DNA of 30,046 bases from Lachnospiraceae bacterium UBA3386 (GCA_002358875.1 DEPS01000139.1:16378-46423); one strand, 5' to 3'. Positions 16,137-24,637 are shown, numbered from the stretch's first letter. Notes: a model not told the origin generated them from the letters alone. Program-made: numbers and translations.

Positions 16137-16898
16137 ATGCCGTCATCATTTTCAATCACTGATACCGGCAGGACCAGAAATATGAATCAGGATTATGTTT
16201 TCACCAGCGATATCCCGCTGGGAAACCTGCCGAACCTGTACATTGTCGCGGATGGTATGGGAGGACATAACGCGGGGGATTTCGCGTCCAGATTTACCGT
16301 TGATACTGTGTCCCGCTTTGTCATGCAGTCCGAAGCAAAAGATGCGGAGCGCGTCCTGAAAGGGGCCCTCAGAGCGGCGAACGCCGGCCTCAGGGAGGAG
16401 GCGGAAAAAGACCCTTCCCTTTACGGGATGGGGACGACTTTCGTTTCAGCCACGATCTTAGGGGAGACTCTTCTTGCCGCGAACGTGGGAGACAGCAGAC
16501 TCTATGTGCTCCACGAAACCGACGAGATCCGGCAGATCACCAGGGATCATTCTCTGGTGGAGGAAATGATCGAAACCGGAAGGATCGAGCGCGGGACAGC
16601 AGCAAAGCTGCCGGAAAAAAACATCATCACAAGAGCTGTCGGCGCTGAGGACAGCCTGAAGATCGATTTTTTCCGCTTTCCTGTTTCAGACGGAGACATT
16701 ATCCTTCTGTGCTCCGACGGGCTGACCAACATGCTGGACGACAGTACTATCGCAAAGATCGTTTTCTCCACCAAAAGCCTTGAAAAGGCGGCGGACAGGC
16801 TGGTCCGCGAGGCAAATATGGCCGGGGGAAAGGATAATATTTCAGTTGTGCTGGTCGATCCATATGACAGAGGACACGGTTCGATATCCAATATATGA
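16137..16898 (+). CDS. prpC: PP2C-type serine/threonine protein phosphatase
   Basis: A 253-residue cytoplasmic metal-dependent phosphatase, partner of the PASTA kinase encoded next. The PP2C motifs are in order: RNMNQDYVF near 17-25, VADGMGGHNAGD (about 39-50, Asp and Gly binding Mn2+ or Mg2+), GTTFVSA (about 102-108), NVGDSRLYVL, RDHSLVEEMI, CSDGLTNML, and GGKDNISVVLV near the end, which supplies another metal-binding Asp. AGGAGG at 16126-16131 is 5 bases from the ATG. The gene lies between rlmN and prkC, the common Firmicutes order. The phosphatase is expected to reverse phosphorylation by the kinase. Confidence 0.96.
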   Translation: MPSSFSITDTGRTRNMNQDYVFTSDIPLGNLPNLYIVADGMGGHNAGDFASRFTVDTVSRFVMQSEAKDAERVLKGALRAANAGLREEAEKDPSLYGMGTTFVSATILGETLLAANVGDSRLYVLHETDEIRQITRDHSLVEEMIETGRIERGTAAKLPEKNIITRAVGAEDSLKIDFFRFPVSDGDIILLCSDGLTNMLDDSTIAKIVFSTKSLEKAADRLVREANMAGGKDNISVVLVDPYDRGHGSISNI

Positions 16899-16942
16899 CG
16901 TATAGCGTCTCCAGTTCTTTGATCCTTCACTGAAATCACTGT

Positions 16943-17012
16943 CATGAAATGCCATGCATTTCATGATGTGGTTCTCGCTTCAGGCTGCCTTCGCGCTTAC
17001 GCGCTCCGGCAG
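16943..17012 (+). promoter_or_regulatory. Two hairpins in the prpC-prkC gap
   Basis: The first hairpin has perfect 9-base arms catgaaatg/catttcatg (16943-16951 and 16957-16965). The second has ctgcc/ggcag (16985-16989 and 17008-17012) enclosing gcgc/gcgc (16993-16996 and 17001-17004). The last two bases of the second stem overlap the likely ribosome binding site aggggg (17011-17016) of prkC. No U run follows either hairpin. This suggests control of kinase translation or RNA processing rather than termination. Confidence 0.4.
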
Positions 17013-17024
17013 GGGGTATAGAGT

Positions 17025-19421
17025 ATGATAAAAATCGGTATGTTGATCGCGGACCGCTACGAGGTGTTGGAAAAAGTCGGCACCGGAGGCATGTCCGATG
17101 TATATAAAGCAAAAGACCACCGGCTCAACCGCATGGTAGCTGTCAAGGTGCTGAAGCAGGAATTTGCTGAGAACGCTACTTTTGTCTCAAAATTCCGTGT
17201 TGAAGCGCAGGCGGCTGCGGGTCTCATGCATCCTAATATCGTAAATGTTTATGATGTAGGAGAGGAAAAGGGGACCTACTATATTATTATGGAGCTGGTG
17301 AACGGGATCACCTTAAAGCGCTACATTGAGAAAAAGGGGCGTCTGGAACCCCGTGAGGCGGTGACCGTAACGATCCAGGTCGCAATGGGCCTTTCCGCCG
17401 CACACAGAGGACATATCATTCACAGGGACATCAAGCCCCAGAATATCATTATTTCCAAAGAAGGTAAGGTCAAGGTGACGGATTTCGGGATCGCCCGGGC
17501 GTCAACCAGTAAGACCATTACCTCCAATGTGATGGGGTCTGTTCACTATACATCCCCCGAGCAGGCCAGAGGCGGATACAGTGACGAAAAGAGCGATATC
17601 TATTCGCTCGGCGTGACGCTGTTTGAAATGCTGACAGGGCATGTCCCCTACGACGGGGAGACGACGGTCGCAGTCGCTCTGCAGCATATTCAGGATCCCT
17701 TCCCTTCTCCCCGGAGCGAAGTATCAGACATCCCCTTCAGCGTTGAACAGATAGTTTTAAAATGTTGTGAAAAAAGCCCTGACCGCCGGTATCAGACGAT
17801 GGATGAGCTGGCGTCGGATCTTCGGCGCTCATTAAACGATCCGGACGGTACCTTTGTCAAGAGGATCGGAGAGGAGAATCTCTCTGAGACCCGCGCCATG
17901 ACCAAAAAGGACCGGGAAGAGATCAGGCGCAGAGCCGGGGCAGAAACCGCGGGCGCAGCAGCCGAGGCTGCTGCGGGTAATTCCTCTGGCAGAGGCGGAG
18001 CGGTACAAAAGGATACCGGGGTCTTCCCGGACATCCGGACCGGCGTAAAGGGGAGCGGTATCTCTCCGGACGGCACATCCCCTGCATCTGAAGGGGAGGA
18101 AACACAGGGAATCTTCCCGGCTTCCGGAAAGCAGGAATCATCAGGAAAATCGCCTGTGGCTTCGCCCGGGAACCGGCAAAGGCGCAACGGGGAAGATCCC
18201 GGCCCCTCAAAGGAGGAACAGTACCTGTCTGAAGAGGATCCGGCCGAAGAAGAATATGAGATTGAAGAGGATGAACGCCGGATGGACAGGATGATCAGGA
18301 TCCTGTCGATCGTAGCTGTTATCGTTGTCGGCGTTGTGATCCTTTTAGTGGCCGTAAACCGGCGGGGCTCATCCGAAAAAGCCGACAGTGTTACAGCACA
18401 GACAGATGTGCAGGAGAGTTCCGTGCAGGATAATGGCGGACAGGAGTCTGAATCGGAAGAGACACAGGAGGAGACCCAGGCTGAACAGACCACTGTTTCA
18501 ATGCCTCATGTCATAGGTCTCAGGCTTAATGCTGCCCAGGATGCCCTGTCAGCTGCGGGTCTTGGATGGGAGATCCTTTATGATACCTCCGATATTTATG
18601 AAGAGGACGTCGTCATGGCTGCGAGCGCTTCGGAGGGCACCCAGGTAGAAAAGGATTCGAAGATCACTCTGACGGTCGTAAAGATCGACAAGGTGAAGGT
18701 TCCGGATGTCACGAATAAAAAACAGGCGGACGCAGAGAAGGCGCTCAGAGACCTCGGGCTTTTGCCTGTCGTTAAACAGGAATACGACGACGAAGTCGGA
18801 GAAGGATATGTTATGGATCAGGAACCTGAAGATGATACTTCGGTCGCTGTCGGAAGCAATGTCACGATCGTCGTCAGCAAGGGACGTGATCTCACAGGAA
18901 TGGTGAAGGTCCCGAATCTTCTCGGAATGACAGAGCAGGAGGCATCGGCAGAGCTTCTGCGTGTGGGACTTAGCCCCGGAGATACGATCGTTTCGGACAC
19001 GAGCGGACGCTATGCGCCCGGAACCGTGATAGGACAGTCGGTCGAAAAGGATATCTATGTCGAGGAATCGACCCGTGTGGATCTGGAGGTGAGCGGCGAA
19101 CCGCTTTACAGCTATTCCGCCAGGATCGAAGCCCCCAGGCGCAGTGAGGATCCGGATTACGAGGAGGGGGTCCCTGTGACTCTTGTCATTGAAACAGAGG
19201 ACGGAGAGACCATCTGGAATAAGACCACGACGGAGTTTCCTGTCAGTGTTTCCGTTACGGGCATCAGCAGCTCAAGAGGAATACTGCGTATGACATATAC
19301 CCATAAGGTCTGGGAGGCATCAGGGACTGCATGGACCAAGTCGGAGGAATTCAGCTCCGATCTTGTGGAAAAAGAAGTGACCATGGAGATTGAAAGAGAT
19401 CTTACTTTTACTAAAGAGTAA
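17025..19421 (+). CDS. prkC: PASTA-domain serine/threonine protein kinase
   Basis: A 798-residue membrane kinase that senses cell-wall fragments or lipid II outside and phosphorylates proteins inside. The N-terminal kinase domain (about 10-270) has GTGGMSDVY (19-27), catalytic Lys41 in VAVKV, HRDIKPQN (133-140), DFG (153-155), an activation loop rich in Thr/Ser (TSKTITSN) and SPEQ. A long Ser/Gly/Glu-rich linker (about 285-420) with an acidic end leads to one membrane helix (about 424-446). Outside are three PASTA repeats, beginning near residues 492, 559 and 631. A further beta-rich C-terminal domain (about 705-798) follows, with no Cys. The Shine-Dalgarno is weak (aggggg). prpC precedes it and rsgA follows, as in many Firmicutes. 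Confidence 0.96.
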   Translation: MIKIGMLIADRYEVLEKVGTGGMSDVYKAKDHRLNRMVAVKVLKQEFAENATFVSKFRVEAQAAAGLMHPNIVNVYDVGEEKGTYYIIMELVNGITLKRYIEKKGRLEPREAVTVTIQVAMGLSAAHRGHIIHRDIKPQNIIISKEGKVKVTDFGIARASTSKTITSNVMGSVHYTSPEQARGGYSDEKSDIYSLGVTLFEMLTGHVPYDGETTVAVALQHIQDPFPSPRSEVSDIPFSVEQIVLKCCEKSPDRRYQTMDELASDLRRSLNDPDGTFVKRIGEENLSETRAMTKKDREEIRRRAGAETAGAAAEAAAGNSSGRGGAVQKDTGVFPDIRTGVKGSGISPDGTSPASEGEETQGIFPASGKQESSGKSPVASPGNRQRRNGEDPGPSKEEQYLSEEDPAEEEYEIEEDERRMDRMIRILSIVAVIVVGVVILLVAVNRRGSSEKADSVTAQTDVQESSVQDNGGQESESEETQEETQAEQTTVSMPHVIGLRLNAAQDALSAAGLGWEILYDTSDIYEEDVVMAASASEGTQVEKDSKITLTVVKIDKVKVPDVTNKKQADAEKALRDLGLLPVVKQEYDDEVGEGYVMDQEPEDDTSVAVGSNVTIVVSKGRDLTGMVKVPNLLGMTEQEASAELLRVGLSPGDTIVSDTSGRYAPGTVIGQSVEKDIYVEESTRVDLEVSGEPLYSYSARIEAPRRSEDPDYEEGVPVTLVIETEDGETIWNKTTTEFPVSVSVTGISSSRGILRMTYTHKVWEASGTAWTKSEEFSSDLVEKEVTMEIERDLTFTKE

Positions 19422-19492
19422 AAGGACGGGCTGTATCGGCAGAAGTGAGGCCTGAAAAGGAACGGGATGTCGGGAGCGGTTATTAAGAGGTT

Positions 19493-20398
19493 ATGAAGGG
19501 AAAAATCATCAAAAGCATTGCCGGGTTTTATGAAGTCCGTGCCGAAGAGCAGCTGTATCGATGCAGGGCAAAGGGCATTTTCCGCGCTCTGGGGAAAAAG
19601 CCCCTTGTCGGCGATGATGTTGAGATCGATGTGACGGATACGGTGAGCGATCCCATGGAGGGAAACGTCCGTGTGCTCCTTTCGAGAAAAAATGAACTGG
19701 TACGCCCGAATGTGGCTAATGTGGATCAGGCGCTTTTGATTTTTGCCATAACACACCCTGCGCCCAGCTACAATATGCTGGACCGCTTTCTGATCACCAT
19801 GCAGGAAAAAGACCTGGATGCGGTTTTATGCTTCACAAAGCGTGACATTGCCACAGAAGAAGAAATAGAGGAACTCAGAAATACCTATGAGGCCTGTGGC
19901 TGCGCTGTGCTGTTTATAAGCAGCTTTATCCCTGAGAGTCTTGAGGAGGTCAGAAAGATCCTGCGGGGGAAAACCACTGTCCTTACGGGCCCCAGCGGAG
20001 CCGGGAAATCCACCCTGATCAACACGCTCTGCCCCGGGGCCAATATGCAGACGGGGGAGCTTTCGCGTAAAATAAGGCGCGGAAAAAATACGACGCGCCA
20101 TGTGGAGCTTCTTGCTGTGAGCGATGGGGATTCGGAGACCTATCTTGTAGATACGCCGGGCTTTACCTCCCTGTGGGTTCAGGATATTGAGCCGGATCGT
20201 CTGCATTATTATTATCCGGAATTTGAAAAGTGGGAAAAAGACTGCCGTTTCAACGGCTGTATACACATAAATGAACCGGACTGTGCGGTAAAGGCTGCCC
20301 TTGCCCGAAAACAGATCAGCAGGATCCGCTACAAAAATTATTGTGAGATCTACGAGGAGCTCTGCGGAAAAAGGCCGGTTTATCAGAAAAAACAATAA
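19493..20398 (+). CDS. rsgA: Ribosome small-subunit GTPase RsgA
   Basis: A 301-residue circularly permuted GTPase that helps mature the 30S subunit. The N-terminal OB fold begins MKGKIIKSIAGFYEV. The G motifs occur in permuted order: G4 as TKRD (about 115-118), then G1 GPSGAGKST (166-174) and G3 DTPGF (220-224). The C-terminal zinc site is CRFNGCIHINEPDC (Cys251, Cys256, His258, Cys264). The only purine-rich site (agagg) is unusually close to the ATG, 2 bases away, but the start matches the family. It is often followed by rpe and a thiamine pyrophosphokinase gene; here recD2 follows after 40 bases. Confidence 0.96.
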   Translation: MKGKIIKSIAGFYEVRAEEQLYRCRAKGIFRALGKKPLVGDDVEIDVTDTVSDPMEGNVRVLLSRKNELVRPNVANVDQALLIFAITHPAPSYNMLDRFLITMQEKDLDAVLCFTKRDIATEEEIEELRNTYEACGCAVLFISSFIPESLEEVRKILRGKTTVLTGPSGAGKSTLINTLCPGANMQTGELSRKIRRGKNTTRHVELLAVSDGDSETYLVDTPGFTSLWVQDIEPDRLHYYYPEFEKWEKDCRFNGCIHINEPDCAVKAALARKQISRIRYKNYCEIYEELCGKRPVYQKKQ

Positions 20399-20438
20399 GG
20401 CTCCTGCACCCTTGAAATTGTTCCACAGTGGGAAAAAC

Positions 20439-22748
20439 ATGGAAAAAATCCGCTGCGTCGTCGAGCGCATCACATACCATAATGACCTGAACGGATATAC
20501 GGTGATCCGCTGCAGGGTGAAGGGCTTCGACGAGCCGGTCACTGTCGTCGGTATGATGCCGCAGGTGTATGTCGGGAGCGTCCTTCTGGTTACGGGCAGC
20601 TTTAAGATGGACACGCGCTTCGGGAGGCAGTTTTGTATCGAGAGCTTTGAAGAGGTTCTTCCTGCCACAGCCTATGGTATAGAAAAATATCTTGGCAGCG
20701 GTCTCATCAGGGGCATAGGCCCCAAATATGCCGGAAAGATCGTGCAAAGGTTCGGGAAAGATACCCTTGAGATCATTGAGAATGATCCGGACCGGCTTTT
20801 GGAAATTCCGGGCATCGGCAAGGCCAGGATCCGGCAGATCCGGCAGAGCTGGATCGAACAAAAAGAAGTCAAGAATATTATGATCTTTCTGCAGGAGCAT
20901 GACGTCAGTACGAGCCATGCTGCCAGAATATTCAAGACATATGGAGCGGAAAGCATCCGCGTTGTTCAGGAAAATCCATATCGTCTGGCGGACGATATCT
21001 GGGGGATCGGGTTTAGGACAGCAGATACCATTGCGCAGAAGATGGGGTTCGGCCATGAGCGTTATACGCGCCTTCGGAGCGGCCTCCTTTTTACACTTAA
21101 CCGCCTCGCGGATGAGGGGCACTGCTACGCGACGCGGGAGCTCCTTTTACACAAGGGCGAGGAACTTTTATCCGTAGAGGACAATCTTCTCTCCCTGACA
21201 CTCGACCAGATGATCCGTGAGGGGGACGTGATCACGGTCAGTGGGGATTTAGCACAAGATACCGACCATACGGATAAAACACACTGCAAAGAAACAATTA
21301 TTGAGAAAAAGGATTTTAAGGAAGCGGAAAGCAGAGTGCGGGAGAGGGCGATATATCTTCCGCCTTTCTATTTTGCCGAGACCGGTTCAGCCAGAAGGCT
21401 TACAGCGATCGGTCAGGTCTCTCCTTCAGTCCGGGTCAGCGATGAAGGGCTGGGGGACCGTATTTTCAGGACCACCGGCATCAGATATGACGAAATACAG
21501 ATGCAGGCAGTCCGTACAGCAGTTAAGAGCAAGATCCTGATCCTGACGGGCGGCCCCGGAACGGGAAAAACGACCACTGTACAGGGGATCATCACGGCAT
21601 TTAAAGAGGCTAAAGCAAAGATCATTCTGGCCGCGCCTACAGGCCGGGCCGCGAAGCGCCTGTCCGAAGCAGCCGGTATGGAGGCAAAGACGATCCACCG
21701 TCTGCTTGAGGCAAAACCGCCCCGGGGATACCAGAAAAATGAAGAGAATCCCCTTAAAGGAGATGTTCTGATCGTCGATGAATGTTCCATGATCGACGTT
21801 TTGCTGTTTTACAATCTGCTCAAGGCTGTTCCAGATTCCATGACGCTCATCCTTGTCGGGGACATTGACCAGCTGCCCAGCGTGGGGGCCGGAAATGTCC
21901 TGCGGGATATTATTGATTCCGAGTGCTTTCCTGTAGTACGTCTGACGCGGGTCTTTCGCCAGGCAAGCGCCAGCCGGATCATTACCAATGCCCACCTCGT
22001 AAATGCGGGCAGAATGCCGGATATTTCGAACGGAAAGGAGAGCGACTTCTTTTTTACTGACATGGAGCTCGCAGCAAAGAGGATGGACATCGAACCTGCT
22101 CAGGCAGCTGTGCGGACGATCGTGGATCTGGTCAGCAGAAAGCTTCCACGCTATTATCATGTGGCTCCGTCTTCAATTCAGGTTCTGACTCCAATGCAGA
22201 GGGGGATCACGGGAGCCGCTAACCTTAATCAGGAGCTCCAGAGGGCACTTAATCCGGGCATGACACGAAAGGGAAAGGAGGGTATACAGGAGATGTCCCC
22301 GGAACTTCGCCGCGGCGGTGTTGCATTCCGCGTAAGGGACAAGGTCATGCAGATCCGCAACAACTACGACCGGGAGGTCTTCAACGGCGACATAGGCGTC
22401 GTACAGTCTGTGGATACAAAGGAGCGCTGCCTTACGGTCCGCTTTGAAGACCGGCTGGTGTCCTATGATGTGTCCGAACTTGATGAGCTGGTCCTCGCAT
22501 ATGCAGTGACGATCCACAAATCCCAGGGATCGGAATATCCGATCGTCGTAATGCCCTTTCTCATGAACCATTATGTCATGCTTCAGAGAAATCTTCTTTA
22601 TACGGGGATTACGAGGGCAAAAAAAGTCATAGTCATTGCGGGTACAAAAAAAGCACTGGCTTATACTGTGCGCCATGTGACTGTTTCGGAACGAAATACA
22701 ATGCTCAGACAGGATCTGGAGAAGAGCAAAAATAGAAACAAAATGTGA
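20439..22748 (+). CDS. recD2: RecD2-type ATP-dependent 5'-3' DNA helicase
   Basis: A 769-residue superfamily 1B helicase of the stand-alone RecD2 group (without RecBC), linked to DNA repair and replication-fork maintenance. The N-terminal part has an OB-like start (MEKIRCVVERITYHNDLNGY) and helix-hairpin-helix segments around IRGIGPKYAGKIVQRFG (90-106) and LLEIPGIGKARI (120-131). The helicase core has Walker A GGPGTGKTTT (371-380), DECSMID (447-453), GDIDQLPSVGAGNVL (474-488) and, near the end, VTIHKSQGSEYP. I chose ATG 20439 because the family start matches there; the frame continues upstream into rsgA. The Shine-Dalgarno is weak (gtggga). It has the normal length for the family and no terminator is visible just after the stop. 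Confidence 0.95.
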   Translation: MEKIRCVVERITYHNDLNGYTVIRCRVKGFDEPVTVVGMMPQVYVGSVLLVTGSFKMDTRFGRQFCIESFEEVLPATAYGIEKYLGSGLIRGIGPKYAGKIVQRFGKDTLEIIENDPDRLLEIPGIGKARIRQIRQSWIEQKEVKNIMIFLQEHDVSTSHAARIFKTYGAESIRVVQENPYRLADDIWGIGFRTADTIAQKMGFGHERYTRLRSGLLFTLNRLADEGHCYATRELLLHKGEELLSVEDNLLSLTLDQMIREGDVITVSGDLAQDTDHTDKTHCKETIIEKKDFKEAESRVRERAIYLPPFYFAETGSARRLTAIGQVSPSVRVSDEGLGDRIFRTTGIRYDEIQMQAVRTAVKSKILILTGGPGTGKTTTVQGIITAFKEAKAKIILAAPTGRAAKRLSEAAGMEAKTIHRLLEAKPPRGYQKNEENPLKGDVLIVDECSMIDVLLFYNLLKAVPDSMTLILVGDIDQLPSVGAGNVLRDIIDSECFPVVRLTRVFRQASASRIITNAHLVNAGRMPDISNGKESDFFFTDMELAAKRMDIEPAQAAVRTIVDLVSRKLPRYYHVAPSSIQVLTPMQRGITGAANLNQELQRALNPGMTRKGKEGIQEMSPELRRGGVAFRVRDKVMQIRNNYDREVFNGDIGVVQSVDTKERCLTVRFEDRLVSYDVSELDELVLAYAVTIHKSQGSEYPIVVMPFLMNHYVMLQRNLLYTGITRAKKVIVIAGTKKALAYTVRHVTVSERNTMLRQDLEKSKNRNKM

Positions 22749-22772
22749 ATTTATTCTGCTTCATTTCGTGGA

Positions 22773-22825
22773 TTTCCATAGATTAATGAAATAAAATATG
22801 TTATCCTATTGTCAGAACATGACAG
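22773..22825 (+). promoter_or_regulatory. Candidate marR promoter and operator
   Basis: The palindrome ttgtca-gaaca-tgacag (22809-22825; perfect 5-base arms tgtca/tgaca) lies 30 bases before the marR start and its Shine-Dalgarno. A weak promoter, tttcca (22773-22778), 18 bases, tatgtt (22797-22802), would start transcription near the palindrome, a suitable place for self-repression. The palindrome is seen; its function and the promoter are inferred. Confidence 0.4.
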
Positions 22826-22854
22826 CGGGAATCCTAAGACAAGGGGAACTATTT

Positions 22855-23277
22855 ATGAAAAGTCTTAATAACTGCATCAATTACCTTCTGACAGGTGCGC
22901 AGCATTCGGTTTTTCAATATATGAAAAAGAATCTTGCCCAGTTTGATATAACGCCCATCCAGTACGGAGTGCTGGGATGCATCTGGGAATTCGGCATGCA
23001 TAATCCCAAGGATATTGCAGCGCATCTGGGGGTTGAGAACTCAACTATTTCCGGAATTCTGGAAAGAATGGAAAACAAGGGGCTGATCCGGCGTCTGATC
23101 GACAGCTCGGACAGGCGCTTCATCCATATCGAGCTTACAGACCTTTCCAGGGAGCTGGAAGTCCCCGTTCGCACGGTCGTCACCGAGGTGGACAGAAAGG
23201 TGCTCGCTTCTTTTTCTGAGGAAGAAAATATGATGCTTAAAGATATGCTCCGCAGGATCAATTCGCAGGCGCTTTAA
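22855..23277 (+). CDS. MarR-family transcriptional regulator
   Basis: A 140-residue winged-helix DNA-binding protein. The core reads ITPIQYGVLGCIWE, NPKDIAAHLGVENSTISGILERMENKGLIRRLIDSSDRRFIHIELT: helix-turn-helix followed by the wing with the conserved DxRR (SSDRRF). The flanking helices form the dimer interface. MarR proteins respond to small ligands or oxidation; the ligand here is unknown. There is no Cys in the DNA-binding core other than LGCIW. The ATG at 22855 has AAGGGGA 7 bases upstream, so it is preferred over the longer frame from 22798, which would run across the operator palindrome. A terminator follows at 23328, making this a single-gene unit. It lies 565 bases upstream of crt and may control it or itself. 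Confidence 0.9.
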   Translation: MKSLNNCINYLLTGAQHSVFQYMKKNLAQFDITPIQYGVLGCIWEFGMHNPKDIAAHLGVENSTISGILERMENKGLIRRLIDSSDRRFIHIELTDLSRELEVPVRTVVTEVDRKVLASFSEEENMMLKDMLRRINSQAL

Positions 23278-23327
23278 CTGTGCGATACATATTGTACCAG
23301 TTTGGATAAGAGGATAGATAACATGTG

Positions 23328-23358
23328 AAACCGGGCCCGGGGGGTCCGGTTTTGTTTT
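23328..23358 (+). terminator. Terminator of the marR gene
   Basis: The arms aaaccgggcc (23328-23337) and ggtccggttt (23343-23352) pair with one G-U and a 5-base loop. The downstream sequence tgttttat supplies a U-rich tail. Confidence 0.8.
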
Positions 23359-23520
23359 ATAACTTGTTTTTCCCGGCACAGCTGAAAAAAAGCATAAATA
23401 TTGGCAAATGTACTTGTTTTTTTACGAGTCTGGTGGTAACATCAAACCATAGATAACTAAGCTCATAATTTTTACAGCTAATATTTAGCACGCTAATCAA
23501 ATACACGAAAAAAACTTCTT

Positions 23521-23554
23521 CCGGGAAAGGGCCGATAGCTGGTTCCGGCTTTTT
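23521..23554 (+). terminator. Weak terminator-like hairpin in the crt leader region
   Basis: ccgggaa (23521-23527) can pair with ttccgg (23543-23548) with one bulged G. It is followed within one base by five T (23550-23554). The stem is short and no gene ends just before it, so it could close a small transcript or be chance. Confidence 0.25.
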
Positions 23555-23603
23555 ATGACCGGTGATGTATAAACTTGAAAATCTGTTTTTCGTGCTTTTG
23601 GCG

Positions 23604-23632
23604 TTTACTGAAAAGGAAAAAAAGGGTATTAT
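23604..23632 (+). promoter_or_regulatory. Candidate promoter upstream of crt
   Basis: tttact (4 of 6 to TTGACA) at 23604-23609, a 17-base spacer, and tattat (5 of 6 to TATAAT) at 23627-23632. It would give a leader of about 200 bases. A second, weaker option is ttgaaa (23706-23711) with tattat (23727-23732), but the spacer is only 15 bases. I cannot tell which is used. Confidence 0.35.
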
Positions 23633-23842
23633 TAAAAGGGTATTTTTTGGTGCTTCTGTATGAGTAAGCGGTTTTCCCGGGAGCTGGTTTTTGCGGTGAA
23701 ACTGCTTGAAAGTTCGGAAGGATCATTATTATCTTGAAAACCGCTGTCTTTCATTTTACCAGAGGGAAGCGGGCCTGTCACAGTCACAATTTAGTTTCAA
23801 ACATGGTCACACGAAAACCCTGTGAGTCAAAAGGAGGAAAAA

Positions 23843-24637
23843 ATGGCTTACGAATTCAAGAACTTACTGGTTGACATTGAAGGTGGCATCGCGGTTGTGA
23901 CGATCAATCGTCCCAAGGCACTTAATGCCCTTAACAGCGAGACGCTGGCTGAGCTGGATGCATGCTTCGCGCAGATCGAAGCGGATCCCGACGTAAAGGT
24001 CCTGATCCTGACCGGTTCCGGTGCCAAGTCCTTTGTTGCCGGCGCGGATATCTCCGAGATGGTCAATGCAACGGCTCCCGAAGGCCGCACCATGAGCCTT
24101 CTTGCCCGCTCTGCCTTCGGCCGTCTTGAGAATATGGAAAAGCCCACCATCGCGGCGGTCAACGGCTTTGCCCTGGGCGGCGGCTGCGAGATCTCCATGG
24201 CCTGCGATGTGACCCTGGCTTCGGACAACGCAAAGTTCGGCCAGCCTGAGGCAGGTCTGGGCATCATCCCCGGCTTTGGCGGCACGCAGAGGCTTTCCCG
24301 CCTGACCAACAAGAAGGTCGCGAAAGAGCTCATCTTCGGCGCCAATATCATGATCTCCGCCGATGAGGCAATGCGCATCGGCCTTGTCAACCATGTCTAT
24401 CCTCAGGATCAGCTCCTGGACGAGGCGAAGAAGCTGGCCGGCCGCTTCATGAAGAGCTCCCCTTACAGCATCGCGATCGCCAAGCAGGCTATCAATGTCG
24501 GCTATGATCTTGACCTCGATTCCAGCATTCAGCTTGAAGCAAATATGTTCGCTCTGACCTTCGCGACCTTCGACAAGAAGGAAGGCATGACGGCGTTCCT
24601 GGAGAAGAGGAAAGAGAAGAACTTCATCGGCAAGTAA
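23843..24637 (+). CDS. crt: Crotonase / short-chain enoyl-CoA hydratase
   Basis: A 264-residue enoyl-CoA hydratase of the crotonase family, likely interconverting 3-hydroxybutyryl-CoA and crotonyl-CoA in the cytoplasm. Signatures are VVTINRPKALNALN (CoA pocket), SGAKSFVAGADISEM (oxyanion-hole loop), AAVNGFALGGGCEISMACD, whose Glu is the first catalytic Glu, and FGQPEAGLGIIPGFGGTQRL, whose PE Glu is the second. Both catalytic Glu residues are present. AAGGAGG is 5 bases before ATG 23843; the upstream in-frame GTG at 23822 would put the ribosome binding site inside the gene and is rejected. Codon use is strongly C-ending, implying high expression. It is a single-gene unit, without bcd, etf, hbd or thl beside it, and a CoA-transferase follows after a terminator. 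Confidence 0.92.
   Translation: MAYEFKNLLVDIEGGIAVVTINRPKALNALNSETLAELDACFAQIEADPDVKVLILTGSGAKSFVAGADISEMVNATAPEGRTMSLLARSAFGRLENMEKPTIAAVNGFALGGGCEISMACDVTLASDNAKFGQPEAGLGIIPGFGGTQRLSRLTNKKVAKELIFGANIMISADEAMRIGLVNHVYPQDQLLDEAKKLAGRFMKSSPYSIAIAKQAINVGYDLDLDSSIQLEANMFALTFATFDKKEGMTAFLEKRKEKNFIGK

Larger units (their letters stand above)
23359..23842 (+). other. Long AT-rich intergenic region upstream of crt
   Basis: I find no gene here. It holds small palindromes (gctaa/ttagc at about 23478-23490), a weak terminator-like hairpin at 23521-23554, and two direct copies of aaaagggtatt at 23620-23630 and 23634-23644. It also has a candidate promoter at 23604-23632 and an inverted repeat tcaca/tgtga (23807-23811 and 23821-23825) just before the crt ribosome binding site. 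It is unusually long for this gene-dense region, which suggests regulation or an unrecognised small RNA. Confidence 0.5.

Noticed and set aside
20301..20438. Upstream extension of the recD2 reading frame
   Set aside because: It overlaps the conserved end of rsgA, and the family N-terminus begins at 20439.
22798..22854. Upstream extension of the marR reading frame
   Set aside because: It would cross the candidate operator palindrome, and the internal ATG at 22855 has a good ribosome binding site.
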